Notes under the pieces: model-generated
Seen by the model: the letters and a program-made list of their open reading frames with translations, nothing else
Database searches by the model: none
Told to the model about the DNA's origin: nothing
Translations under genes and position numbers: made by a program
In this document: positions 1 to 6,061 of the stretch, piece after piece
Layout: each line of letters begins with the position of its first letter
How positions within the stretch are numbered: the first letter of the stretch is position 1
Assembly (NCBI GenBank): GCA_964592115.1
Contig: CAZQCP010000160.1
Coordinates: 1 to 6,061 of the forward strand
DNA length: 6,061 nt
Direction: 5' to 3'
From: Sva-07 sp964592115
Lineage (GTDB): Bacteria; Actinomycetota; Acidimicrobiia; Acidimicrobiales; Ilumatobacteraceae

Positions 1-467
1 TTGAGACTGCGCTCGTGCGCCTCGTCGATGATCAGCGTGTCGTAGCGCTGCAGCATCCGGTCGCGCTGGATCTCGGCGAGCAGGATCCCGTCGGTCATCA
101 CCTTCACGAGCGTCGCCGCGCCGACCTGATCCGTGAAGCGGACCGCGTACCCGACATCGCCACCGAGCGGAGAGCCGAGCTCGGCGGCGACGCGCTCGGC
201 GATGGTGCGCGCAGCAACGCGGCGCGGCTGGGTGTGCCCGATCATCCCGTCGACGCCGCGGCCCGCCTCGAGGCACATCTTCGGCAGCTGGGTGCTCTTG
301 CCGGAACCCGTCTCCCCCGCGACCACGATCACCTGGTGCTCGCGGATCGCCGCCACGACCTCCTCGCGCCGTGGGGTGATCGGCAGCGAGTCGGGGTACG
401 TCAACCGCCCACTGTGCACGATGGCATCCGCCGCGGCGCGGCGCAGTGAGCTGGACGACGGACCCAT
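1..467 (-). CDS. hrpA: ATP-dependent RNA helicase HrpA (DEAH box), N-terminal part, cut by window edge
   Basis: This is the first 155 codons of a DEAH-box RNA helicase read on the minus strand. It stays open to the left edge, so the C-terminal bulk (HrpA is usually about 1,300 residues) is missing. Visible motifs in order: LTYPDSLPIT near residue 22, which matches the pre-helicase segment of HrpA; Walker A GETGSGKST at 51-59; motif Ia TQPRRVAA at 79-86; VGYAVRF at 105-111; motif Ib MTDGILLAEIQ at 124-134; and motif II DEAH at 148-151, followed by ERSL. This combination is specific to HrpA-type helicases. HrpA hydrolyses NTP to remodel RNA, and in E. coli it has been linked to mRNA processing and rescue of collided ribosomes. 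ATG at 467 was chosen because the conserved TYPD segment follows after only about 20 residues. No clear Shine-Dalgarno precedes it, and an in-frame TTG at 518 is an alternative. The leader before TYPD is shorter than in E. coli HrpA. The gene is divergent from the MFS gene. Confidence 0.94.
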   Translation of the reverse strand, partial: MGPSSSSLRRAAADAIVHSGRLTYPDSLPITPRREEVVAAIREHQVIVVAGETGSGKSTQLPKMCLEAGRGVDGMIGHTQPRRVAARTIAERVAAELGSPLGGDVGYAVRFTDQVGAATLVKVMTDGILLAEIQRDRMLQRYDTLIIDEAHERSL

Positions 468-544
468 GGTGACGACAGGTTGGCAGGCGATTCGTCGTGA
501 GACTCGCGCACGCGCCAACCAAATCCCATCGAGTTTCGCCAGGG

Positions 545-559
545 TGTCCCGTGGGGACA
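545..559. promoter_or_regulatory. 15-bp inverted repeat in divergent promoter gap, possible operator
   Basis: The 143-bp gap between the divergent hrpA and MFS starts holds a perfect inverted repeat: TGTCCC (545-550), a 3-base spacer GTG, then GGGACA (554-559). It ends about 50 bp before the MFS start codon. Drug exporters are often controlled by a small dimeric repressor binding such a dyad, but no regulator gene is present in the window and 6-bp arms can arise by chance in GC-rich DNA. I see no convincing -35/-10 pair in the gap for either gene. Confidence 0.3.
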
Positions 560-610
560 GGTGCAACCGAACTCCCGAGTCCCCGGCACCGTCACGTAGC
601 GTCGGCGGGG

Positions 611-2044
611 ATGACGTACCCCTCGAAGGTGATGACCGTGTACATCATCGCCTTGTTCATGACGATCATCGACGGGACGATGGTCAACGTCGCGCTGCCG
701 ACCATGGCGAAGGACTTCGGAATCTCTCCGACGGAGGTCGAGTGGATCGCGGTCGGATACCTGTTGAGCTTCGCCGCGGTCATCCCGGCCGCCGGTTGGC
801 TCGGCGACCGCTTCGGCACGAAGCGCATCTTCGTCTGGTCACTCGGCCTCTTCGTCGCCGCATCCCTCCTGTGTGGTCTGTCCCAGACGCTCGACCAACT
901 CGTGCTCGCCCGCGTGCTGCAAGGTGTCGGCGCCGGCCTCGTGACCCCGATCGGCGGCACGATGCTCTTCCGGGCGTTCCCCGTCGAGGAGCGGGCGAAG
1001 GCCTCGATCGGCGTGCTCAGTGTGGCGGTGCTCGCACCGGCGACCGGACCGATGCTCGGCGGGATCATCGTCGACTCGGTGTCGTGGCACTGGATCTTCC
1101 TGATCAACGGACCGATCGGCGTCGTCGGCATCGCCGTGGCGATCGCCTGGCTCGACGAGACGGTGCTCACCTCGCCGGGCCGCTTCGACCTCGCCGGCTT
1201 CGTCTTGTCAGCCGGATCGGTCGCCGCGCTGCTGTACACGCTCTCGATCGGTCCGGAAGCGGGATGGCTTTCGGCGAAGACGCTCGCGTTCGGCATCGGC
1301 GGAGCGCTCGGCATGGCTGCGTTGATCGTGATCGAGCTCCGCATCGCCGAACCGATCCTCGAGCTCCGCCTCTACCGCGATCACCTGTTCCGTACCGTCA
1401 ACGTCGCCTCGATCGGTCTCTACGCCGGGTTCTTCGGGATGATCTTCGTCCTCCCGCTCTACATGCAGACCTTGCGCGGCTACAGCGCGTTCGAGAGCGG
1501 CGTCGCCCAGTCGCCACAGGCGTTCGGCATCTTCTTGCTGTCCAACCTGGTCGGCCAGCGGTTGTACCGGGTCGTCGGCCCGCGGCGGCTGATGATCGTC
1601 GGCACCGCGCTGACCGCGGCGACCACGTGTGCCTACGCGACCACCGGGCTGAGCACACCGCTCGGCGTGATCGCCGGCTTCTCGCTGCTCCGCGGGTTCG
1701 CGGTCGGCATGGTGTTCGTGTCGCTCCAGACGGCCGGCCTGGCGACGATCTCGATGCAGGACATGGGCCGCGCCCAGAGCATCTTCAACACCCAGCGACA
1801 GATCTCCTACGCGGCCGGCGTCGCGCTCGCAGCGACCGTGATCGCCGCCGTCATCGGCCACTCCGGCCCCGATCCGACGGCCGCCGAGCAGCTCACGGCA
1901 TATCGCTGGGGGTTCTTGTCGGTCGGGCTGATCATGATCCCGTCGGTGTTCGTGTCGTGGTTCGTGCGCGACGAGGATGCCGCCGCCACCCGCGGGCTCG
2001 CCCCGGCAACCGGTTCCGCGCCAGCCGCCGCACCCGCGCGCTGA
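611..2044 (+). CDS. MFS transporter, DHA2 family (EmrB/QacA-like, 14 helices), drug or metabolite exporter
   Basis: This is an integral membrane exporter of the major facilitator superfamily, expected to drive proton-coupled efflux of drugs or metabolites; the substrate cannot be read from the sequence. The protein is 477 residues from ATG 611. DHA2 hallmarks are: IIDGTMVNVALP at 19-30 in helix 1 (motif D1); GWLGDRFGTKR at 62-72 (motif A, loop 2-3); LARVLQGVGAG at 99-109 (motif B, Arg101); GPMLGG at 146-151 (motif C, marking antiporters); WHWIFLINGPIG at 159-170; and LPLYMQTLRGYSAFESG at 281-297. Hydrophobic stretches fit about 14 helices, and the tail (about 450-477) is Ala/Pro-rich and soluble. 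A longer frame opens at GTG 497, but its extra 38 residues look non-coding, overlap the inverted repeat, and have no family similarity that I recognise, so ATG 611 is preferred. ATG 632 is also possible, as neither has a strong ribosome binding site. It is convergent with the hydrolase gene. Confidence 0.9.
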   Translation: MTYPSKVMTVYIIALFMTIIDGTMVNVALPTMAKDFGISPTEVEWIAVGYLLSFAAVIPAAGWLGDRFGTKRIFVWSLGLFVAASLLCGLSQTLDQLVLARVLQGVGAGLVTPIGGTMLFRAFPVEERAKASIGVLSVAVLAPATGPMLGGIIVDSVSWHWIFLINGPIGVVGIAVAIAWLDETVLTSPGRFDLAGFVLSAGSVAALLYTLSIGPEAGWLSAKTLAFGIGGALGMAALIVIELRIAEPILELRLYRDHLFRTVNVASIGLYAGFFGMIFVLPLYMQTLRGYSAFESGVAQSPQAFGIFLLSNLVGQRLYRVVGPRRLMIVGTALTAATTCAYATTGLSTPLGVIAGFSLLRGFAVGMVFVSLQTAGLATISMQDMGRAQSIFNTQRQISYAAGVALAATVIAAVIGHSGPDPTAAEQLTAYRWGFLSVGLIMIPSVFVSWFVRDEDAAATRGLAPATGSAPAAAPAR

Positions 2045-2054
2045 CATCACCCCT

Positions 2055-2112
2055 CCCGACGATCTCGGTAGGAATCGTCCCGGTACGCGAGAACATCTCG
2101 ACCGAGATCGGG
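2055..2112. terminator. Overlapping inverted repeats between convergent genes, candidate bidirectional terminator
   Basis: The 83-bp gap between the MFS stop and the hydrolase stop contains a long stem: CCCG (2055-2058) plus ATCTCGGT (2062-2069) against ACCGAGAT (2101-2108) plus CGGG (2109-2112), with a 3-base bulge ACG and a 31-base loop. Competing local hairpins lie inside it: CGAGA-ACA-TCTCG (2088-2100) and ATCTCG-AC-CGAGAT (2095-2108). There is no T-run on either strand, so a classical intrinsic terminator is not shown. The convergent position and dyad symmetry make a two-way terminator or mRNA 3'-end stabiliser likely. Confidence 0.45.
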
Positions 2113-2127
2113 ACGAGGACGGCCTCG

Positions 2128-3321
2128 CTACGAGCGATGCTTGGCGGCGCGCACGGCGGCGCCGCCGACGCGCAGCAACCGGGTGTCCCCGAAGGGGGTG
2201 CCGGCGACCTGGTTGAGGACCATCGCCACCGCCAGCCCGGAGTCGGGGTCGCCCCACGCGCCCGACCCACCGAAGCCGAAGTGCCCGAAGCCGTGCGGCA
2301 GGATTCCGGCGGTCGTGCCGGCGAGGTGGTACCCGAGCCGCCAACGCATGTTCATCATCACCGCCGCGTCGCGCCCGACGACTTCGCCGCTGTGCCCGTC
2401 GCCGTCAGGGCCGAGCGTCGTCTGGATGCGCGTCGCCTCGGCGAGCGTGGCCGGCGACAGCAGCGAGGGACCGTCGAACGCATCGGGCGTCGCCAGCGCG
2501 GCGTACATCCGCGCCAGTGAACGAGCCGTGAACACACCGTTGGCGGCGGGTAGTTCGGCGTCGTGGATGTGGTCGGTCGTCGACACGTCGAGGATGTCGT
2601 CGACGACGAGCGCCTCGTACAGCGGCGCGTACTTGGCGAAGCGCGATGCCGACCGCAACGTGGCGAGGAGTCGTGCAGCCGCCTTGGGGTCGACGAGCAG
2701 CTGGGCGATGCGGCCCCGGACGTCGACCGGCGCACCGACGTACATCCCGTCGAGCCCGAGCGGCTCGACGATCTCGCGTTGCACCGCCTCGTTGACGCTG
2801 AGCCCGGTCACGCGGCGAATGACCTCACCGACGAGCCATCCATAGGTGAGCGCGTGATACCCCGAGCGGGTACCGATGTCCCACGCCGGCTCGGCTGCCG
2901 CGAGCAGCGCGACCATCCCCTCCCAGTCGAGGATGGCTTCGGTGTCGGCGGCCAGGGCGCGCACGTTGTGCAATCCGGCCTGGTGCGTGAGCAGGTGACG
3001 CAATGTGACGGACGACTTGCCGCCGGCGGCGAACTCGGGCCAGTACGTCGCGACCGGCATGTCGTAGTCGAGCAACCCGCGATCGACGAGCCGGTGGACG
3101 ACCGTGGCGACGACCCCCTTCGTGGTGGAGAAGCTCATCGCCATCGTGTCGCGCTCCCACCGGTCGCCGTCGGCGTCGCGCTCACCGAGCCAGGCGTCGA
3201 CGACGAGCTCACCGTGGTGATAGACGGCGACGGCCATGCCGCCACGGGCGCGGCGCTTGTCCATCAGGTGGATCATCTTCTCGGTGACGGCGCCGAAGTC
3301 GGGATGGACGAAACCTTCCAT
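2128..3321 (-). CDS. Class C beta-lactamase-like serine hydrolase (EstB-type esterase/beta-lactamase family protein)
   Basis: This is a 397-residue protein with the beta-lactamase/penicillin-binding-protein fold, most like the EstB-type esterases. The catalytic Ser-Lys pair is in STTK at 65-68 (Ser65, Lys68). The family segment LTLRHLLTHQAGL appears as VTLRHLLTHQAGL at 105-117. The tyrosine motif is probably GYHALTYGWLVGE at 154-166 with Tyr155 as general base, and the third active-site element is GHFGFGGSGAWGDP at 346-359, where His-x-Gly replaces the Lys-Thr-Gly of true beta-lactamases. EPLGL at 186-190 and VLNQ at 368-371 also fit. No signal peptide is visible, so it is probably cytoplasmic. 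This argues for an esterase or amidase acting on small esters rather than antibiotic resistance; the substrate is unknown. The ATG at 3321 is fixed by a strong Shine-Dalgarno, and the stop is TAG at 2128-2130. The upstream neighbour on the same strand is the DoxX gene, 106 bp away. Confidence 0.9.
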   Translation of the reverse strand: MEGFVHPDFGAVTEKMIHLMDKRRARGGMAVAVYHHGELVVDAWLGERDADGDRWERDTMAMSFSTTKGVVATVVHRLVDRGLLDYDMPVATYWPEFAAGGKSSVTLRHLLTHQAGLHNVRALAADTEAILDWEGMVALLAAAEPAWDIGTRSGYHALTYGWLVGEVIRRVTGLSVNEAVQREIVEPLGLDGMYVGAPVDVRGRIAQLLVDPKAAARLLATLRSASRFAKYAPLYEALVVDDILDVSTTDHIHDAELPAANGVFTARSLARMYAALATPDAFDGPSLLSPATLAEATRIQTTLGPDGDGHSGEVVGRDAAVMMNMRWRLGYHLAGTTAGILPHGFGHFGFGGSGAWGDPDSGLAVAMVLNQVAGTPFGDTRLLRVGGAAVRAAKHRS

Positions 3322-3324
3322 CCG

Positions 3325-3332
3325 TCCTTCCT
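3325..3332 (-). promoter_or_regulatory. Strong ribosome binding site of the serine hydrolase
   Basis: Read on the minus strand, AGGAAGGA lies three bases before the ATG at 3321. It is the clearest Shine-Dalgarno in the window and settles the hydrolase start. It sits 11 bases from the 31-bp palindrome, so folding of that palindrome in mRNA could influence access to it. Confidence 0.65.
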
Positions 3333-3343
3333 ACCGCCGTCGA

Positions 3344-3374
3344 TGTCACACGGGTGCCTGGCACCGGTGTGACA
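3344..3374. repeat. 31-bp near-perfect palindrome (REP-like element)
   Basis: Outer arms TGTCACAC (3344-3351) and GTGTGACA (3367-3374) and inner arms GGTGCC (3353-3358) and GGCACC (3360-3365) flank a single central T (3359). The only mismatch is G3352 against G3366, giving 14 paired positions of 15 per side. It lies between the stop of the DoxX gene and the hydrolase ribosome binding site, both on the minus strand, and has no T-run after it. The GGTGCC/GGCACC core resembles REP-type intergenic palindromes mobilised by IS200-like (RAYT) transposases; that resemblance is from memory. Alternatives are a terminator for the DoxX transcript or a regulator site. No second copy occurs in the window. 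Confidence 0.7.
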
Positions 3375-3427
3375 ATTCACCGCGGCGGTCACCGCGACGG
3401 CTCCCGCGGCGGCTCGAGCCTGCGCCG

Positions 3428-3898
3428 TCAGCGAGACGTGACGGCGCCGATCGACTCCGCGAGCTCGCCTGCCTTACGCCGGCCGAGCCAGAAGACCGAC
3501 GGCCGGCCCCCCGTATCGAGCGCGGCGAACAGGAGCCCGCCGGCCAGACCGAGGTTCTTCAGGAAGTGGATGCGCTGTTGCGAACGATCCCCCTCGATGT
3601 CGATCTCCCAGAACGGATGCCCGACGAGCGTCGTGGGCACGAGGGTGCCGGCGACCACGAGCGCCATGACGCGCTGTTGGAAGCCGAGCGCGAACAGCGT
3701 TCCGGCGCCGATCTGGATCCCGGCGTTGACTCGCACGAGCTGTGAGCCGTCGATCGGGAGACCGGTGACGTCACGGAGGGGACCGGCGAGACGCTCCGCC
3801 TTCGGCGCCAGATCGCGAGCGCGCTTCCAAGCGCTGAACCCCCCGAGGAGGAAGATCCCCGACAGCATCGTGCGGGCGAGACCACGTACTCCGAACAT
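3428..3898 (-). CDS. DoxX family membrane protein
   Basis: This is a 156-residue membrane protein of the DoxX family. Four hydrophobic segments are visible at roughly 8-21, 56-73, 76-92 and 112-127, the usual four-helix DoxX layout. Family signatures are the N-terminal RTMLSGIFLLGG at 9-20, LVRVNAGIQIGAG at 54-66, HPFWEID at 94-100, and FLKNLGLAGGLL at 112-123 followed by DTGGRPS at 128-134. The HPFW...FLKNLG arrangement is common in actinobacterial DoxX proteins. Members have been tied to quinone-linked oxidoreductases and, in mycobacteria, to a membrane oxidoreductase complex for thiol and oxidative stress. The role here is not shown, and no partner such as SseA or SodA is in the window. 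ATG 3898 is the only reasonable start, since an in-frame TAG sits four codons upstream (3908-3910). No good Shine-Dalgarno is seen. The gene ends with TGA at 3428-3430. Confidence 0.88.
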   Translation of the reverse strand: MFGVRGLARTMLSGIFLLGGFSAWKRARDLAPKAERLAGPLRDVTGLPIDGSQLVRVNAGIQIGAGTLFALGFQQRVMALVVAGTLVPTTLVGHPFWEIDIEGDRSQQRIHFLKNLGLAGGLLFAALDTGGRPSVFWLGRRKAGELAESIGAVTSR

Positions 3899-3951
3899 GG
3901 GCCGTGACTACCCATCCCACCGCGCTCCTACACCTCGTCTCCTCCAGCTCG

Positions 3952-3993
3952 TGGGCCGACGGCCCATCGGGTGGGGACGCCGTGTGGGTCCCC
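3952..3993. repeat. Two tandem GC-rich hairpins upstream of the DoxX gene
   Basis: The 278-bp gap 3899-4176 holds two adjacent dyads: TGGGCC-GAC-GGCCCA (3952-3966, 6-bp stem, 3-base loop) and GGGGAC (3973-3978) with GTCCCC (3988-3993, 6-bp stem, 9-base loop). They lie about 54 bp upstream of the DoxX start and about 185 bp past the ABC transporter stop. They could end the ABC transcript or shape the DoxX leader. No T-run follows on either strand, so the function is open. Confidence 0.35.
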
Positions 3994-4017
3994 GCGTCGT
4001 CATACTGGTCGCCGTGA

Positions 4018-4113
4018 GCAGCGCTGCCGAGCCCTTTGTCGGGCGTGCGATCGCGCACCGAGCTGGCCGCCTACATGCACCGCGAGTCCGCTGGCGCCGT
4101 CACCGAACCGTGA
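4018..4113 (+). pseudogene. Possible remnant of a LuxR-type HTH C-terminus
   Basis: In the plus-strand frame between the TGA at 4015-4017 and the TGA at 4111-4113, the translation includes GVRSRTELAAYMHRESAG (codons from 4042). GVRSRTELAA is the typical last-helix wording of LuxR/GerE-type DNA-binding domains, in which LGVRSRTELAA follows the recognition helix. The recognition helix (VxxHLxxIYRKL) and everything before it are missing, and no other plus-strand frame upstream looks like the rest of such a protein. I read it as the decayed 3' end of a regulator gene. The match is short, so chance similarity in GC-rich DNA is a real alternative. Confidence 0.3.
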
Positions 4114-4176
4114 CCGCTTCCCGCCGCGGCGTGACGGAGCGGCCACAGGGGCGCGGCACGGGCGGCGGTCAGCAAC

Positions 4177-6061
4177 TCACGTCGTCTGGCCGGCGAACTG
4201 GGCGTTGTAGAGGCGGAAGTAGGCGCCGCGCTGTTCGAGCAGATCGTCGTGGTTGCCCTGCTCGACGATGCGGCCCTGCTCCATCACCAAGATCACGTCG
4301 GCGCCACGGATCGTCGAGAGCCGGTGAGCGATGACGAAGCTCGTGCGCTGGGCGCGCAGCGCGTTCATCGCCTCTTGGATCAACACCTCGGTGCGGGTGT
4401 CGACCGAGCTCGTCGCCTCGTCGAGGATCAGGATCGACGGGTCGGCGAGGAAGGCACGGGCGATCGTCAGCAGCTGCTTCTCACCCGCCGACACGTTGTC
4501 GCCCTCGTCGTTGATCACCGTGTCGTACCCGTCGGGCAGCGAGTGCACGAAACGGTCGACGTAGGTGACCCGGGCCGCTTCGTAGATCTGCTCGTCGGTC
4601 GCCTGCGGATTCCCGTAGCGCAGGTTCTCCCGGATCGTGCCGCCGAACAGCCACGTGTCCTGCAGCACCATGCCGATCTTCGAACGCAGCTCGCGCCGCG
4701 GCATCGTGGTGATGTCGCGGCCGTCGAGGCTGATCGCGCCCCGATCGACCTCGTAGAAGCGCATGATGAGGTTGACGAGCGTCGTCTTGCCGGCCCCGGT
4801 CGGGCCGACGATGGCAACGGTCTGACCCGGCTCGGCCACCACGTTCAAGTCCTCGATCAGCGGCTGGTCGGAGCGATAGGAGAACCACACGTCGTCGAAC
4901 GCCACGCGACCGCGCACGGCGGGCGGGTCGACGGTCGCCTCCGGCTCGACGGACTCCTCGTCGGCGTCGATCAGTTCGAGCACGCGCTCCAGCGAGGCGA
5001 TGCCGGACTGGAACGTCGCCGCCATGGAGGCCAGGTTCGTCAGCGGCTGGGAGAACTGCCGGGCGTACTGGATCATCGCCTGCATGTCACCGATCGAGAT
5101 CGCACCGCTGGAGATGCGCAGGCCACCGACGACGGCGATCAGGATGTATTGGATGTTGCCCATGAAGATCGTCGCCGGCTGGATCAGGCTGGACATGAAC
5201 TGGGCGCTGAAGCTGGCGTCGTAGAGACGGTCGTTGTCGTCGCTGAACCTGGCCTCGACCTCACGCTGGCGACCGAAGCTCTTGACGATCGCGTGGCCGG
5301 TGAACACCTCCTCCGCCTGGGCGTTGAGGTTGCCGGTGTGACGCCACTGCGCCATGAACCGTGGCCGCGCCTTGCCGCCGATGAACTTCATCAGCCACAG
5401 CGACACGGGCACCGTCGTCAGCGCGATCACCGCCAGCAGGGGCGAGATGACGAACATCATCACCGCCACGCCGATCATCGTGAGGATCGACGTCAAGATG
5501 TTGCTGACGGTCATCTGCAAGCTCTGGGCGAGGTTGTCGATGTCGTTCGTGACCCGGCTCAACAGATCGCCCCGCGCCTGGCGGTCGATGTAGCTCAGCG
5601 GCAACCGGTTGAGCTTGTGCTCGACCGACTCGCGCAGGCCGTACATCGAGCGTTGGACGACGCCGGCGAGCACGTACGACTGGCCGTAGCCGAGCAGCCA
5701 TGCGACGAGGTAGACGGCTGCGACGAGCAGCAGCTTGCGGTGCAGGTCGCCGAAGTCGATGCCGCTATCGCTGGCGACGCCGCTGACGATGATGTCGGTG
5801 GCGCCGCCGAGCAACTTCGGACCGATCACGATCAGCGTCACACTGCCGACCACGAGCGCGAGGACGAGATACAGCCAGCGCCGCTCGTGGCCGAGGATCT
5901 CGCCAAGGCGACGCAACGTCTGGCCGAAGTTGTCCGACTTCTCCACCGGGATGCCGACGCCACCACCGGGCCCGAACGTGCCGCGCCGCGCCTGGGTGCC
6001 GGTCGAGGCGAAGATCGCCCGCTCGTCGTGGACGTCGTCGCCGTCCGCTCGGTTGGCATCC
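4177..6061 (-). CDS. ABC transporter half-protein, fused permease and ATPase (type IV exporter), 5' end beyond window
   Basis: This is an MsbA-like ABC half-transporter with a six-helix permease followed by an ATPase domain. It would dimerise in the cytoplasmic membrane and use ATP for export; the substrate is unknown. Numbering from GTG 5946 (589 residues): helices lie roughly at 24-43, 72-92, 147-166, 168-187, 258-276 and possibly 284-310; LPLSYIDRQARGDLLSRV at 115-132 is the classic coupling-helix region; Walker A GPTGAGKT is 381-388; Q-loop Gln429 is in VLQDTWLF; the signature is VSAGEKQ at 485-491 instead of LSGGQ; Walker B ILILDE is 505-510; the D-loop is SSVD at 513-516; and the H-loop is His541. 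The frame continues without a stop for 38 further codons to the right edge, including GPGGGVGIP just before EKSDNFGQ. Actinobacterial relatives carry a similar Gly-rich leader there, so the true start is probably outside the window and GTG 5946 internal. Such proteins usually pair with a second half-transporter encoded just upstream. Confidence 0.93.
   Translation of the reverse strand, partial: DANRADGDDVHDERAIFASTGTQARRGTFGPGGGVGIPVEKSDNFGQTLRRLGEILGHERRWLYLVLALVVGSVTLIVIGPKLLGGATDIIVSGVASDSGIDFGDLHRKLLLVAAVYLVAWLLGYGQSYVLAGVVQRSMYGLRESVEHKLNRLPLSYIDRQARGDLLSRVTNDIDNLAQSLQMTVSNILTSILTMIGVAVMMFVISPLLAVIALTTVPVSLWLMKFIGGKARPRFMAQWRHTGNLNAQAEEVFTGHAIVKSFGRQREVEARFSDDNDRLYDASFSAQFMSSLIQPATIFMGNIQYILIAVVGGLRISSGAISIGDMQAMIQYARQFSQPLTNLASMAATFQSGIASLERVLELIDADEESVEPEATVDPPAVRGRVAFDDVWFSYRSDQPLIEDLNVVAEPGQTVAIVGPTGAGKTTLVNLIMRFYEVDRGAISLDGRDITTMPRRELRSKIGMVLQDTWLFGGTIRENLRYGNPQATDEQIYEAARVTYVDRFVHSLPDGYDTVINDEGDNVSAGEKQLLTIARAFLADPSILILDEATSSVDTRTEVLIQEAMNALRAQRTSFVIAHRLSTIRGADVILVMEQGRIVEQGNHDDLLEQRGAYFRLYNAQFAGQTT

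Noticed and set aside
497..610. N-terminal extension of the MFS protein from GTG 497
   Set aside because: The added residues are not hydrophobic or family-like, they would cover the promoter gap and the inverted repeat, and helix 1 with its D1 motif follows directly from ATG 611.
1208..2344. Minus-strand open frame of 378 codons opposite the MFS gene
   Set aside because: The translation is Arg/Gly/Ala/Asp-rich shadow sequence with no recognisable domain, and the plus-strand MFS frame explains the same DNA with clear helices and motifs.
133..2520. A very long open frame (795 codons) on the plus strand
   Set aside because: It crosses hrpA, the MFS gene, the terminator gap and the hydrolase in other frames. 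Its translation is Arg/Asp-rich low-complexity text with no family motifs, as expected from GC-rich DNA read out of frame.
2563..3372. Plus-strand open frame of 269 codons opposite the hydrolase gene, ending within the 31-bp palindrome
   Set aside because: It is rich in Asp, Arg and Val with no motifs, and is antisense to a protein with a complete SxxK active site and a strong ribosome binding site.
4045..4058. Small dyad GTGCG-ATCG-CGCAC
   Set aside because: Five-base arms in GC-rich DNA are expected by chance, and the stretch is explained at least as well by the LuxR-like codons for VRSR.
3354..4334. Plus-strand open frame of 326 codons crossing the DoxX gene and the following gap
   Set aside because: The translation is basic, Ser/Arg/Pro-rich and without domains. 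It begins inside the palindrome and runs into the 3' end of the ABC gene, so it is a shadow.
5838..6059. Minus-strand open frame starting with ATG at 6059
   Set aside because: It is a Ser/Thr/Arg-rich frame overlapping the start of the ABC gene in another phase; the ABC frame through the same DNA continues into conserved permease sequence.

Overview
The window is GC-rich with strong G/C bias at third codon positions. Its protein families and their wording (a DoxX protein with a downstream FLKNLG motif, a DHA2-type exporter, an ABC half-transporter with a VSAGEKQ signature, a DEAH helicase HrpA) point to an actinobacterium. Something near Acidimicrobiia/Ilumatobacter is my best guess, but there is no rRNA or marker gene here to confirm it. 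The region looks like ordinary chromosome. I see no phage, integrase, transposase gene, CRISPR array, tRNA or rRNA.

Layout: (1) 1-467, minus strand: the N-terminal 155 codons of the DEAH-box RNA helicase HrpA, cut by the left edge just after the DEAH motif. (2) 468-610: divergent intergenic gap with a 15-bp inverted repeat (545-559). (3) 611-2044, plus: a 477-residue DHA2-family (14-helix) MFS drug/metabolite exporter. (4) 2045-2127: convergent gap with overlapping inverted repeats, a candidate two-way terminator. (5) 2128-3321, minus: a cytoplasmic class C beta-lactamase-like serine hydrolase/esterase with a strong Shine-Dalgarno. (6) 3322-3427: gap dominated by a 31-bp near-perfect palindrome. 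(7) 3428-3898, minus: a DoxX-family membrane protein. (8) 3899-4176: non-coding gap with two tandem hairpins and a short plus-strand stretch resembling the C-terminal end of a LuxR-type HTH domain, probably a gene remnant. (9) 4177-6061, minus: a type IV (MsbA-like) ABC exporter half-transporter whose reading frame stays open to the right edge.

The genes do not form one pathway. HrpA is a housekeeping RNA helicase, and the MFS and ABC genes are two unrelated exporters. The hydrolase and DoxX gene lie on the same strand as the ABC gene, but the gaps of 106 and 278 bp make a single tight operon unlikely. The ABC protein is probably the second half of a heterodimer whose partner gene lies beyond 6061.

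I found no convincing undescribed system. The observations most worth following are the 31-bp palindrome upstream of the hydrolase, the LuxR-like remnant, and the overlapping stems between the convergent genes.
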